The notes: a model not told the origin generated them from the letters alone. DNA of 64,000 nucleotides from Pseudarthrobacter enclensis (GCF_030811655.1 NZ_JAUSRE010000002.1:272948-336947), one strand, 5' to 3'. Numbered from the stretch's first letter, positions 8,105-16,555 are shown. A program made the numbers and translations.

Positions 8105-8866
8105 CTAATCATCAAAGTAGGCCGTAATCCTGTCTTCCCCGGAGATCGAGGTGATAACGGTTGCGGCCACTTCCCTGAGCTTGACGTTCCTGGTGCTCGA
8201 GGCCCGCGTGAGGATGCTGAAGGCGGTCTCGCGACCGCAGCGGTTCTGGGCCATGATTGCGCCCACGGCCATGTCGATCACTGTGCGTGACTGCATGGCG
8301 GCGGTCAGGTCATTCCTCGCTTCGCTCAGCTGAGAGATCCGAAGGATCAGCCGCAGCGAACTGGCGGCCTGTATGGCAAAGGTCTCCACGGTGGCAATGT
8401 CTTCCCCTGCGAACCCGTTGCTCCGGCCGGAGTAGAGGTTCAGTACCGCTTCCGCGTCACCCGCGAGGTCCAGTGGAATGGCAAGAATCGAGGACACGCC
8501 GTGCTGTGCGGCCGTCCGGATGTAGGGGGCCCATCGCGTTTCGACGGCCAGGTCCGGCACAAGGAGGGTCGTCCCCTGGCGGAGTGCGGTGAGGCACGGG
8601 CCCTGGCCGAATCCGTTCTGCAGCTCGTCCAGGGCCCTGGCGGCACCATCGCTGGCCGCTATTGCCTCTGGCCTTTTATGGCGGAGGACCGTAACGCCGC
8701 TGTGGATGGTGTTCCCCGGGCCGGACAACCGCGTACTGGCCAGGATTGCCAGTTCCGCGAGGAAGGCCCTGATGTCCTGGCTTTCCAGTACCAGCTGCTG
8801 GAGCGACAGTTCCGTTGCTTCCGGAATCGGTCCCTCCGGCTCCCGGGAGGGATCTTCTTTGGTCAC
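8105..8866 (-). CDS. GAF and ANTAR domain protein (copy 1)
   Basis: A 253-residue cytoplasmic regulator. Residues ~25-180 form a GAF sensor domain (GVTVLRHKRPEAIAASD, FGQGPCLTALRQG, LAIPLDLAGDAEAVLNLYS). The C-terminal ~65 residues are an ANTAR RNA-binding domain, recognised by SRTVIDMAVGAIMAQNRCGRE and AFSILTRASSTRN. ANTAR domains bind paired hexanucleotide-loop hairpins and act in antitermination. The GTG start overlaps the TGA of the 83-residue gene before it (GTGA), so the two are translationally coupled. The GAF ligand is unknown. Confidence 0.9.
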   Translation of the reverse strand: MTKEDPSREPEGPIPEATELSLQQLVLESQDIRAFLAELAILASTRLSGPGNTIHSGVTVLRHKRPEAIAASDGAARALDELQNGFGQGPCLTALRQGTTLLVPDLAVETRWAPYIRTAAQHGVSSILAIPLDLAGDAEAVLNLYSGRSNGFAGEDIATVETFAIQAASSLRLILRISQLSEARNDLTAAMQSRTVIDMAVGAIMAQNRCGRETAFSILTRASSTRNVKLREVAATVITSISGEDRITAYFDD

Positions 8867-9114
8867 TCGTCCCCACCCGCAGACAGTTCCCTTATGGCGG
8901 TGGCAATCAGCCCGACCTGGGCGGCCGGAAGGTGCAGTGCCTCGTTGAGGTAGGCGTCCAGGGATACCTCGTCCGCGTCACCGCCGAGGCCGTAGTAATA
9001 CGTCCACAGCTTGATCATGGGGATTTGGCAGGCACGGAAACGACGGGCTACGTCCTTCCGTTGCTCGTCGGCCTCCAGGAGTTGGTCGGGGCCGCCGGTC
9101 CACTCGGCGTTCAT
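8863..9114 (-). CDS. Hypothetical protein coupled to GAF-ANTAR regulator (83 aa)
   Basis: An 83-residue protein starting at ATG 9114; the frame is open for ~100 codons further upstream, but that part has the biased composition of a non-coding frame. The body is helical: ADEQRKDVARRFRACQIPMI, then LWTYYYGLGGDADEVSLDAY and LNEALHLPAAQVGLIATAIR. It resembles no family I can name. The GTGA overlap with the following GAF-ANTAR gene argues that the products are made in fixed ratio and may interact, for example as partner or ligand-specific adaptor. Its stop and the regulator's start share four bases. Confidence 0.65.
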   Translation of the reverse strand: MNAEWTGGPDQLLEADEQRKDVARRFRACQIPMIKLWTYYYGLGGDADEVSLDAYLNEALHLPAAQVGLIATAIRELSAGGDE

Positions 9115-9470
9115 TGCCTGCCTCTGCTCCCCCGCACGGGCACAGTTGGGGAGCGGAACGAGGAGCCGGGCGGGACTAAGTCCGCTTCGGCTGGAAGCTC
9201 CGCGTACTTGCCGGCGCCATGTTGTGGACGGTGGCTGGCCATGGGGCCTCGATCCCTGATTGCGCCTGGTGTTCCATTCCCGGCTGGCGGCCGCCGCTCT
9301 TGGCGCGGGTGGCCCGGTGCATTCAACCCCTGGACGTGACGCAATCCCGAAATCTCCTACCTTTGACACTACGCTTCTGCGGGCGTTTACGGTATGGAGG
9401 CGGTCAAGGGCTCCCGAATAATTCATCTCCGGGAGCGCAGCGCTGACTCGGACGGCCGGCGGTCCGTATA
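9115..9470. other. Intergenic region between divergent GAF-ANTAR units
   Basis: About 355 bases without a convincing gene. It contains TTGACA (9363-9368) with TACGGT 19 bases on, followed by a 25-codon ORF (9394-9471, starting MEAVKGSR) whose TAG overlaps a GTG at 9471; this leader ORF is speculative. No repeat or RNA gene was seen in the rest. Confidence 0.4.
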
Positions 9471-9472
9471 GT
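9443..9472 (+). promoter_or_regulatory. Promoter for a leaderless GAF-ANTAR transcript
   Basis: CTGACT (9443-9448), an 18-base spacer and TATAGT (9467-9472); the ATG at 9480 lies seven bases on, where transcription should begin. The arrangement is the same as at 61545-61581. Confidence 0.55.
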
Positions 9473-9479
9473 GAAGCCC

Positions 9480-10214
9480 ATGCTGAATCCTGCCAACAAT
9501 GAGACCGTCCAGCACCTTCAGGAGGTTCTGGTGGGCGCTGAGGATGCCGTGCAGTTTCTGTCAGGTCTCTCGGGGCTGGCGGCAGCAGCAGTTTCTGAAG
9601 CCGCGGGGGATGACATCGAGTGCGCGGTGACCCTGAAACTCCGGCGTCGCCCCGCCACTGCGGCCGGCAGCAGTGCCAGGGCTGTGGAACTGGACCTTGT
9701 TGAGCAGGCCCTGGGTGACGGCCCCTGCATCCGCTCCCTTCGCGAGATGACCCCTGTGGTGATTGACGATGTCTCTACGGATCCGCGGTGGACTACATAC
9801 AACCGGAAACTCATGGAAAACGACGTCCGCAGTACGTTGGGCGTGCCACTGGAAATCACGCCTGAGGCCAGCGCCGCTTTGAACTTTTTCGCCACCAGGC
9901 CCCGGGCCTTCACGGCAGACGTCTATGACAAAGCGGTGGGGTTCGCTGCGGCCGCCCACAACACGCTGCACCTCTCCGTGCGTATCAACACCGCCCAAAA
10001 CCGCGCCGATGACCTGGAAGCCGCCCTTGAGAGCAGGACTGCCATTAATCTCGCCTGCGGCGTGATCATGGCGCAGAACCGCTGCTCCCAGGAGGAGGCC
10101 ATGGAAATCCTCACCAAGGTGTCCAGCAACCGGAACCGCAAACTGCGGGACGTGGCCAAAGACCTGATCGAGCAGCTGTCAGGCACGCCCGTCCAGACGC
10201 ACTTCGACTCCTAG
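9480..10214 (+). CDS. GAF and ANTAR domain protein (copy 2)
   Basis: A 244-residue regulator of the same two-domain design as the divergent copy: GAF at ~15-170 (VTLKLRRRPATAAGSSAR, LGDGPCIRSLREMTPVVIDD, STLGVPLEITPEASAALNFF) and ANTAR at the C-terminus (SRTAINLACGVIMAQNRCSQE, AMEILTKVSSNRNRKLRDVA). No Shine-Dalgarno sequence precedes either GTG 9471 or ATG 9480. A TATAGT -10 seven bases before ATG 9480 suggests a leaderless mRNA, so that start was chosen. The similarity to copy 1 suggests paralogues arranged head to head. Confidence 0.88.
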   Translation: MLNPANNETVQHLQEVLVGAEDAVQFLSGLSGLAAAAVSEAAGDDIECAVTLKLRRRPATAAGSSARAVELDLVEQALGDGPCIRSLREMTPVVIDDVSTDPRWTTYNRKLMENDVRSTLGVPLEITPEASAALNFFATRPRAFTADVYDKAVGFAAAAHNTLHLSVRINTAQNRADDLEAALESRTAINLACGVIMAQNRCSQEEAMEILTKVSSNRNRKLRDVAKDLIEQLSGTPVQTHFDS

Positions 10215-10307
10215 CATCGGGCGTTTCCTTGCCGCCCGCAGCGCTGCAGGGCCGCCGGACGGAAACGACGGCGGCGCCGGACCTGCGAATGTCCCAGCTG
10301 TTCCCCC

Positions 10308-10351
10308 TTGACACGGACGCAGTCGCGGAATAACGTGCAACCAAATGGTTG
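10308..10351 (+). promoter_or_regulatory. Consensus promoter and ArsR-type operator over the start codon
   Basis: TTGACA (10308-10313), 17-base spacer and TAACGT (10331-10336) put the transcript start at or next to ATG 10345. The inverted repeat CAACCA-AA-TGGTTG (10338-10351) covers transcription start and start codon, so binding of the ArsR product would block its own promoter. Confidence 0.75.
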
Positions 10352-10677
10352 TAGAAAAGCTTAGCGAGACCGAACTGGACCGCCTTTTCCAGGCATTCGC
10401 CGACTCCACCCGGCGGGACATCGTCCGCCGGGTCACTGTAGGTGAGTACTCCGTCTCTGGTCTTGCAGCCCTTTACGCCATGAGTTTCGCCGCCGTCCAA
10501 AAGCACGTGGCGGTGTTGGAGCGCGCATCCCTGGTCACCAAGGAAAAGCGCGGAAGGGGGCAGATCGTGCGCGGCAACCACGAAGGACTGCAGAAAGCCC
10601 GCCGCCTGCTCGACGAATACGAACACATCTGGCGGCAGCGCGCCGTTAGGATAGCCGGCATTCTCGCTGAAGATTAG
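10345..10677 (+). CDS. ArsR-family (winged helix) regulator of SRPBCC gene
   Basis: A 110-residue winged-helix repressor: DRLFQAFADSTRRDIVRRVT, recognition helix SFAAVQKHVAVLERASLVTK and wing KRGRGQIVRGN. It lacks the metal-binding CxC or His clusters of the arsenic and zinc sensors, as usual in the subgroup paired with SRPBCC proteins. The mRNA appears leaderless, since the -10 lies eight bases before ATG. The SRPBCC gene follows after 12 bases, and the operator overlaps the start, so autoregulation of a two-gene operon is expected. Confidence 0.9.
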   Translation: MVVEKLSETELDRLFQAFADSTRRDIVRRVTVGEYSVSGLAALYAMSFAAVQKHVAVLERASLVTKEKRGRGQIVRGNHEGLQKARRLLDEYEHIWRQRAVRIAGILAED

Positions 10678-10689
10678 GAAGGCATTGCC

Positions 10690-11187
10690 ATGGCAGTCAT
10701 CAGTACGGACAAGAATCCGGAGGCGCTGACCCTCACGCTCATTGCTGAATTCGACGCCGGCGTGGAACGCGTCTGGCAACTCTTCGAAGATCCGCGGCAG
10801 CTGGAGCGCTGGTGGGGCCCGCCAACGTGGCCCGCCACCTTCTACAAGCACGACTTCGTCCCGGGCGGCCGCGCCGGCTATTACATGACCGGGCCCGACG
10901 GGGAGAAAGCGCACGGCTGGTGGCAATTCACCTCCCTGGAGCCCCCGCGGGAGCTGCAGTTCAATGACGGCTTCGCGGACAGCGATGGCAACCCCACCGG
11001 GGAGCTCGGCGTCAGCCACGCCACCGTCACCCTCGAGCCCGTAGGCGGCCGGACCCGGATGACGATCCTTTCCACCTTCGAGTCGGAGGAGCAGTTGGAA
11101 CAAATGATGCAAATGGGCATGGAGGAAGGCCTCAAGGAAGCGGTCGGCCAGATCGACCGCATCCTCGCCGAGCACGCCAACGCCTGA
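10690..11187 (+). CDS. SRPBCC (AHSA1-like) domain protein
   Basis: A 165-residue START-like/Aha1 C-terminal-domain protein. Marks are EFDAGVERVWQLFEDPRQLERWWGP at the beginning and HATVTLEPVGGRTRMTI plus EEGLKEAVGQIDRIL at the end. The fold is a helix-grip cavity that binds hydrophobic ligands; the members paired with ArsR regulators have no settled function. It shares the leaderless promoter with the regulator and ends before a 22-bp perfect hairpin terminator. Confidence 0.9.
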   Translation: MAVISTDKNPEALTLTLIAEFDAGVERVWQLFEDPRQLERWWGPPTWPATFYKHDFVPGGRAGYYMTGPDGEKAHGWWQFTSLEPPRELQFNDGFADSDGNPTGELGVSHATVTLEPVGGRTRMTILSTFESEEQLEQMMQMGMEEGLKEAVGQIDRILAEHANA

Positions 11188-11221
11188 CGGCGCACAATCC
11201 ACTAACCTTTGCCACAGCGTC

Positions 11222-11267
11222 AGGTGGGCGGACGACGGCGGGACATCCCGCCGTCGTCCGCCCACCT
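11222..11267. terminator. Perfect 22-bp terminator hairpin (repeat copy 2)
   Basis: Arms 11222-11243 and 11246-11267 pair perfectly with only CA between them. It is nearly identical to the hairpin at 2155-2200 (the first 23 bases are the same), 9 kb away, so this is a dispersed terminator-like repeat. Confidence 0.85.
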
Positions 11268-11330
11268 TGCGCGTTGAACCCGCCGGGCCGCCGCTGAATA
11301 CTGGAAGGTGGGTTCAAGCGAGGAAAGGCG

Positions 11331-11945
11331 GTGGCGGCTATGGGCACCGGCGCTGGGGATTTCCGAAAGCGTCTCGAACGGGCGGCCGAGGTGCGGTCAT
11401 ACCGCGGTGCCGGCATCAGCGCTGAGGAAGAAGCGGCGCTGGACGCCCTGGACGCGCAGGAGCGGGAGAAGCGCCGGAAGGTCAGCGACGCCGCCCGTGC
11501 CGAATACCTGGTCCGGGATGCCATGGCCCAGGGCAAGTTCGACAACCTCAAGTACGCCGGCAAACCGATTCCCGGCCTCGGCGAGAGCTACGATCCGGAC
11601 TGGTGGGTCAAGGGGCTGATCCAGCGGGAGAACATCAGTGGGCTCGGGCCGGCCGCCATCCTGCTCCGTGGCGAGGACGCCGAACTCGACGCAAAGCTGG
11701 ACGCGCAGTACACGGAACAGCAGGTTCGCGACATCCTGCAGGACTTCAACCGACGCGTTGTCGATGCCCGACGGCAGCTTCAGGGCGGCCCGCCCGTCAT
11801 CACCAAAACCCGTGACGTGGAAGAAGAAGTGGAACGCTGGCGCACCCGGCGGGCAACCCGGGTCGAGGACGTTCCTCCGGAGCCGGAGCCGGAGCCGGAG
11901 CACGGGCGCACCTGGTGGAAACGGTTGTGGAGGGGCGCCGGCTAG
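11331..11945 (+). CDS. DUF1992 (DnaJ homologue subfamily C28-like) protein
   Basis: A 204-residue protein with the DUF1992 core: AEYLVRDAMAQGKFDNLKYAGKPIPGL near residues 56-83, then DPDWWVKGLIQRENISG near 88. The family is shared with eukaryotic DNAJC28 and has no proven biochemical role in bacteria. The second half has a coiled-coil-like helix (VRDILQDFNRRVVDARRQL) and an acidic Pro-Glu repeat linker (PEPEPEPE) before a basic Trp-rich end. Start is GTG 11331 or ATG 11340, both behind GAGGAAAGG. It sits alone after a terminator. Confidence 0.85.
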   Translation: MAAMGTGAGDFRKRLERAAEVRSYRGAGISAEEEAALDALDAQEREKRRKVSDAARAEYLVRDAMAQGKFDNLKYAGKPIPGLGESYDPDWWVKGLIQRENISGLGPAAILLRGEDAELDAKLDAQYTEQQVRDILQDFNRRVVDARRQLQGGPPVITKTRDVEEEVERWRTRRATRVEDVPPEPEPEPEHGRTWWKRLWRGAG

Positions 11946-12065
11946 GCGTTGTCCTTCTCGAAGAGTTCGCTCGATGCGTTGCAGTACATGTCAGCGCCCG
12001 ACGCCGGGATGGACTTGAGGAGCAAGGTTCCGGCGAGGCGTGCCAGGCGTGCGCAGGCGCGGGGA

Positions 12066-14237
12066 CTACGGCCTGTAATTGGGGTTCGGACCAATCATTG
12101 AAGCGGGAGGCGGCGCGAACGGGGCCGCAGGATAAAGCGGTGCCACCTTGAGCATGTAGTTGGCCCACTGCGGGCCGGCAATCATGTATCCGTCCAGGCT
12201 CGGGTAGAAGGTGCCGTTGATGGTCACGTTCTGCCCTGCCCGTTTTTGGCCTTCCAGTGCATCTCCAAAGAAGGAGGCGGTGACCAGGCCGGTGGTGTAT
12301 CCCACCACCCAGGTGGAACCGTTGTTATTGGAGGTACCGGTCTTGGCTGCGGTGGGAAGCTTGTCCTGCACCTTTGGATTGATCCAGACGCCCGAGCCCT
12401 TCTTCAGGACGTCCTGCAGGACCGAGTTGACGCCACGGGCCACGTCCGGTTTGACGGCGTCGTGGCAGTCGGAAGCCTGGGCCGGCAGCTTGGCCCCGGC
12501 TGCATCCGTAATGCTGACCAACGCGATGGGAGCGCAGTAGCGGCCGTCGGTGGCGAAGGTGGCAAAGGCATTGGCCAGGGTGAGGGGAGCGACGCCCGTG
12601 CCGCCCAGCAGGTTGCCAAGTTGGTGCATGTTGACCGGGCTGCTGTCCAGGCCGCTGTGCAGGCCAACAGCGTCCACCATCTTTTGGATGCCACAGAAGT
12701 CCAGTTGTGAGGCGGACGCGAAAGTGGCGGTGTTGATCGAGTTGTACAGGCCGTAGTTGACGGGCATGGGCCGATAGAAGCCGTCCTCCGCATTCTGCAG
12801 GTCGTCGGCGGCACCAAGGGCAGGGTTCGCCTGCGCGGTGCTGTAGGCGCCCAGTACCTTTCCGCAGCTGTCCTTCCAGGGGAACCCCAACGGGTAGACC
12901 CGGCGTGAGGCATCAACTTCTGCGGTGAGGGTCTTGCCCTCGTTCAGCCATTCCGCGAATGTGAAGGGCTTCATAGTGGACCCCGGCTGGAACCCGCCGG
13001 CGCCGTTCAGGTCATTGCCTTGGGCGTCTTTCGCATCCACGTTGAAGTTCAGGTTGGTATCGAACTTTCCCGGTTGTGGAAGGAACACCGTGTTCTGGGC
13101 CATCGCCAGGATCTTGCCGCTGCCGGGCTGGATGCTTAGCAGCGAGGCCGCCCACCGGTCCGGATTTGCGCCCGCGGTCCCGTCCACCTGGGCCTGGGCG
13201 GCGGCCTGCAGCCTGCTGTCCAGGGTGGTGGCGATGGTGAGGCCGCCACGGTACAGCAGCCGCTCCCGATCCGTTTCCGTGGGCCCGTAAGCGGGGTTGT
13301 TCAGGATCAGATGCGAGATGTAGTCGCAGAAGTAGGGTGCCATGGACGCATAGGCGCAGCCCTGTTGCTGGGGCGTGATCTTCAGCTGGATGGGGGTGGC
13401 AACCGCCTCATCGTGCTGGGCCTGCGTGATCTTTCCCAGGCGCAGCATCTCGGACAGGACCAGGTTGCGCCGCCCGATGGACTTGTCCGGATTCGTGACC
13501 GGGTTGTACAGGGTGGGGCTGTTGACCACACCTGCCAGCAGGGCCGCCTGCGGAAGGGTAAGGTCTTTGGCGCTGATGCTGAAGAAGTAGCGGGCAGCGG
13601 ATTCAATCCCATAGGCGTTGTTGCTGAAGAACACAATGTTGAGATAGCCCTCGAGGATCTGGTCCTTGGTGTACTTCTTCTCCAAACTGATGGCCAGCTT
13701 CATCTCGCGGATCTTGTCGCCAATGTTCTTCTGCCCGTTCAGGACCACTGCATCAGGCCGGTCCTGGGAGAGTTGCGCCTCGTTCAGCACATTCGTGACG
13801 TACTGCTGGGTGATGGTGGACGCGCCCTGCTCGCCGCCCTTGGTCAGGTTGGACACCAGCGCCCGCAGTATCCCTTGGGGATCGACACCCGCGTGTTCAT
13901 AGAACCTGCCGTCCTCGATGGCAACGATGGCTTCCTTGATAAACGGCGACATCTGGTCAAGTGGCACCTTCACGCGGTTCTCCGCATAAAAGGTGGCGAT
14001 CTGCTGCCCGTCGGAGGTGAGGACCTTCGTGGCCTGGGACGGGGGCGCGACCGTCAAGTCCCCTGGCAGGCTCTCAAAGAAACCAATGGACGAACTGACG
14101 CCCATCCCCGCGGCGGCTACGGCGGGAACCACCAGGCTGGCCACCAACACCCCGCACATCACACTTGCCGCCACGAATCCCAGGATGCTGCCCAGGACCG
14201 CGCTGAAGCGACGCCTGCGCTTCCGCTTCTTCGCCAT
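12066..14237 (-). CDS. Class A penicillin-binding protein (glycosyltransferase-transpeptidase)
   Basis: A 723-residue bifunctional peptidoglycan synthase. A basic cytoplasmic start (MAKKRKRRRR) is followed by one membrane anchor at ~13-45. The GT51 domain shows EDGRFYEHAGVD with catalytic Glu108, GASTITQQYV and the KIREMKLAISLEKKYTK segment. The transpeptidase domain has the three penicillin-binding motifs S420-TMK, S500-IN and K632-TG. The C-terminus is Pro-rich (PAAPFAPPPASM). It polymerises and cross-links cell wall outside the membrane. The length fits the PonA family. It is a single gene and its neighbours are unrelated. Confidence 0.95.
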   Translation of the reverse strand: MAKKRKRRRRFSAVLGSILGFVAASVMCGVLVASLVVPAVAAAGMGVSSSIGFFESLPGDLTVAPPSQATKVLTSDGQQIATFYAENRVKVPLDQMSPFIKEAIVAIEDGRFYEHAGVDPQGILRALVSNLTKGGEQGASTITQQYVTNVLNEAQLSQDRPDAVVLNGQKNIGDKIREMKLAISLEKKYTKDQILEGYLNIVFFSNNAYGIESAARYFFSISAKDLTLPQAALLAGVVNSPTLYNPVTNPDKSIGRRNLVLSEMLRLGKITQAQHDEAVATPIQLKITPQQQGCAYASMAPYFCDYISHLILNNPAYGPTETDRERLLYRGGLTIATTLDSRLQAAAQAQVDGTAGANPDRWAASLLSIQPGSGKILAMAQNTVFLPQPGKFDTNLNFNVDAKDAQGNDLNGAGGFQPGSTMKPFTFAEWLNEGKTLTAEVDASRRVYPLGFPWKDSCGKVLGAYSTAQANPALGAADDLQNAEDGFYRPMPVNYGLYNSINTATFASASQLDFCGIQKMVDAVGLHSGLDSSPVNMHQLGNLLGGTGVAPLTLANAFATFATDGRYCAPIALVSITDAAGAKLPAQASDCHDAVKPDVARGVNSVLQDVLKKGSGVWINPKVQDKLPTAAKTGTSNNNGSTWVVGYTTGLVTASFFGDALEGQKRAGQNVTINGTFYPSLDGYMIAGPQWANYMLKVAPLYPAAPFAPPPASMIGPNPNYRP

Positions 14238-14338
14238 CCCTCGGCCCTCGTCCTCGAAGGGGATCAGAATACGCTCCTGCCGAGGGGCTGGCCAGATGCG
14301 GAAGGGTCATGATTTGGTCACGCAAAGGCATAGACAAG

Positions 14339-14368
14339 CGATAGTTACCGACATATCGTTAACTATCG
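14339..14368. promoter_or_regulatory. Inverted-repeat operator upstream of PadR gene
   Basis: CGATAGTTA (14339-14347) and TAACTATCG (14360-14368) are perfect inverted arms with a 12-base spacer containing ACATATCG. The position 45 bases before the PadR start suggests autoregulation, which is common in this family. Confidence 0.6.
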
Positions 14369-14413
14369 CTGAAGAAGCAGCGACGAGACGAGCGATGAAA
14401 GGACGATGCCACC

Positions 14414-15040
14414 ATGAACGGCATGTTTGGCGACAAGAATCACGGCCCGGAGTCCGGCAAGGGCCGGTTTGAGCGGGCTAGGGGCCGCAGGGGACCGCAC
14501 GGGCACAGGGGCGCTGGTTTTGGACCTGGTTTCGGACCAGGTTTTGGCCCGGGCTTCGGGCCGGGGTTTGGTCCGGGTTTCGGTCCCGGCTTCGGCAGGG
14601 GCGGCCGGCGCGCCGGCCGGGGTGATGTGCGCGCGGCTATCCTGTCGCTCCTGGCGGGGGCGCCATCCAATGGTTACGGACTGATCAAGACCATCGCCGC
14701 CAAGACCGGCGGAATGTGGCGCCCCAGCCCGGGGTCCATTTACCCCACCCTGCAGCAGTTGGTCGACGAGGGCCTGATCGAGGCCCTCAGTGAAGGCCGG
14801 GGGACGGAGTTCGCACTGACGGACGCCGGCAAAGCCTACGTGGCGGAACATGGCGAGGAGATGGAGAGCGCCTGGAATGCTGAACCGGACAGCGCGGACA
14901 GGGACTTCCACCAGAGCATCGTCAAGCTGATGGGCGCCATCCATCAGTTCCGCGCGGGCGTTACGGAGGAGCAGCGTGCGGCTGCCATGGAGAAGATGGA
15001 CGAAACGCGCCGCGCCCTCTACAAGATCCTTGGCGACTAA
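14414..15040 (+). CDS. PadR-family regulator with Gly-Phe-Gly-Pro repeat N-terminus
   Basis: A 208-residue protein. Residues ~72-150 are a PadR winged helix (VRAAILSLLAGAPSNGYGLI, PSPGSIYPTLQQLVDEGLIE, GRGTEFALTDAGKAYV), followed by a helical dimerisation tail. Residues 1-34 are basic and His/Gly-rich, and 35-62 are seven four-residue repeats (six GFGP, one GFGR), an aromatic low-complexity segment. PadR proteins are usually repressors of efflux or stress genes; no partner gene is adjacent. AAAGGA lies upstream of the ATG, and an inverted repeat in the promoter suggests self-control. Confidence 0.88.
   Translation: MNGMFGDKNHGPESGKGRFERARGRRGPHGHRGAGFGPGFGPGFGPGFGPGFGPGFGPGFGRGGRRAGRGDVRAAILSLLAGAPSNGYGLIKTIAAKTGGMWRPSPGSIYPTLQQLVDEGLIEALSEGRGTEFALTDAGKAYVAEHGEEMESAWNAEPDSADRDFHQSIVKLMGAIHQFRAGVTEEQRAAAMEKMDETRRALYKILGD
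14516..14599 (+). repeat. Seven 12-bp tandem repeats encoding GFGP
   Basis: Seven units of the type GGTTTCGGACCA, differing mostly at third codon positions, encode residues 35-62 of the PadR protein. The synonymous drift argues for an old, protein-selected repeat and not a recent slippage event. Confidence 0.85.
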
Positions 15041-15112
15041 TGGCTCCGTGGACTCCGGTTGGACGGGCCTTGCTGTCCGGCGCCGTCCAACCGGAACCTG
15101 GAGGGCCGTAAC

Positions 15113-16447
15113 TTACGCGAAGGAGTCTTCCTTGGCGTGCTGTTCGGCCCGGACCGCAGCAGCCGGGGCGGAGGCTGCAGTGTGGTGTGTCAGCATGTGG
15201 CCCAGGGTGCTGAAACCGGAACCCATCTCGCCGAACGCGTAGGCGGTTTCTGCGTGCTCGGACAGGTCCACGCCTGCGCTTTCCGCCTCGCGGCTGACTC
15301 GGAACCCAACTGTCTTGTGGATGATTCCGGCAATGACAGCCGTGCCGAGGCCGGACAGCAGCAGGGTGATGACGACGGCGGCTGTCTGGGCGATGAGCTG
15401 CTGGACGCCGCCGCCGTAGAAGAGACCGCCGCCCTGGCCGTTGACAGGAAGGGCGATGAGGCCCAGCGACAGGGTGCCGATAAGGCCGGCGCCAAGGTGG
15501 ACGCCCACTACGTCAAGCGAGTCGTCGAGGCCAAACCGGTACTTGAGGTCGACGAAGATGCAGCATGCGGCGCCAGCCACCAGGCCAAGGCCGACGGCGG
15601 CCAGGGGGCTGATGTTTGCGCACGATGGGGTGATGGCCACCAGACCGGCGACGACGCCGGAGGCAGCTCCAAGGGAGGTGGGGTGGCCGTGGCGGATCTT
15701 CTCGGTGATCAGCCAGGTCAGCATGGCCGCGGCGGGTGCAACCAGGGTGTTGATCCAGATCAGCCCAGCCTGTTCCACGCTTGTTGCGGCACCGCCGTTG
15801 AAACCAAACCAGCCGAACCAGAGGATTGCCGCACCGAGCATGATGAACGGAATGTTGTGGGGCCGGTGGTTGGGGTCCTTGGCAAAGCCGTGACGCTGCC
15901 CGACGATGACCGCGAGCACCAGCGCCGCGGTGCCTGAGCTGATTTCCACCACTGCGCCGCCGGCGAAGTCGATGACCTGGCCAAACATTGCCGTGACAGC
16001 GCCGCCGGCGCTCATCAGGCCGCCACCCCAGATCATGTATGCGAGGGGGCAGTAGATGGCGGTAATCCAAACGGGAACGAAGAGGGCCCAGGCGCTGAAT
16101 TTAGCGCGGTCGGCAATGGCTCCGCTGATCAGGGCCACCGTGATAATGGCGAAGGTAGCGCTGTAACCGGCTTTGAGGAGATCCGGTGAGCCAATCAGGT
16201 TCTGCAGGCCGAAACTGGTGAAGGGATTGCCGAAGAGCCCCAGGACGCCGTTGCCGGTTGTCATCGAGTAGCCCCAGAGGACCCAGACGACGCCGACGAT
16301 CCCCGCTGAGATGAAGCTCATCATGATCATGTTGAGCGCAGCTTTGGCGCGGGTCATACCGCCGTAGAAGAGGCCGAGTCCAGGAGTCATCAGCAGTACC
16401 ATGGCGGCCGAAATCATCAGCCAGACGTGTTGGGCAGTGATCTCCAC
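15113..16447 (-). CDS. amt: Ammonium transporter
   Basis: A 444-residue Amt/MEP/Rh channel with about 11 membrane helices. Conserved pieces are the N-terminal LMTPGLGLFYGGMTRAKAAL, DFAGGAVVEISSG, the ammonium-pore region WFGWFGFNGGAA and GVHLGAGLIGTL. It moves ammonium across the inner membrane. A longer frame starts 6 codons earlier at ATG 16465, but the GTG at 16447 has GAAGGGA at the right distance and is preferred. No PII (glnB/glnK) gene follows. Two GlnR-like boxes lie upstream, so nitrogen control is likely. Confidence 0.95.
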   Translation of the reverse strand: MEITAQHVWLMISAAMVLLMTPGLGLFYGGMTRAKAALNMIMMSFISAGIVGVVWVLWGYSMTTGNGVLGLFGNPFTSFGLQNLIGSPDLLKAGYSATFAIITVALISGAIADRAKFSAWALFVPVWITAIYCPLAYMIWGGGLMSAGGAVTAMFGQVIDFAGGAVVEISSGTAALVLAVIVGQRHGFAKDPNHRPHNIPFIMLGAAILWFGWFGFNGGAATSVEQAGLIWINTLVAPAAAMLTWLITEKIRHGHPTSLGAASGVVAGLVAITPSCANISPLAAVGLGLVAGAACCIFVDLKYRFGLDDSLDVVGVHLGAGLIGTLSLGLIALPVNGQGGGLFYGGGVQQLIAQTAAVVITLLLSGLGTAVIAGIIHKTVGFRVSREAESAGVDLSEHAETAYAFGEMGSGFSTLGHMLTHHTAASAPAAAVRAEQHAKEDSFA

Positions 16448-16555
16448 CGGTGGGTCCCTTCGCAACGTGAATTAGGTGCGGGGCCCGTGTGGCCCCTTGG
16501 CATTTCCCCCGGGTTCCATTTTTGGCGCCATGTGTTTCAGCCAATGCCCCTTAAA

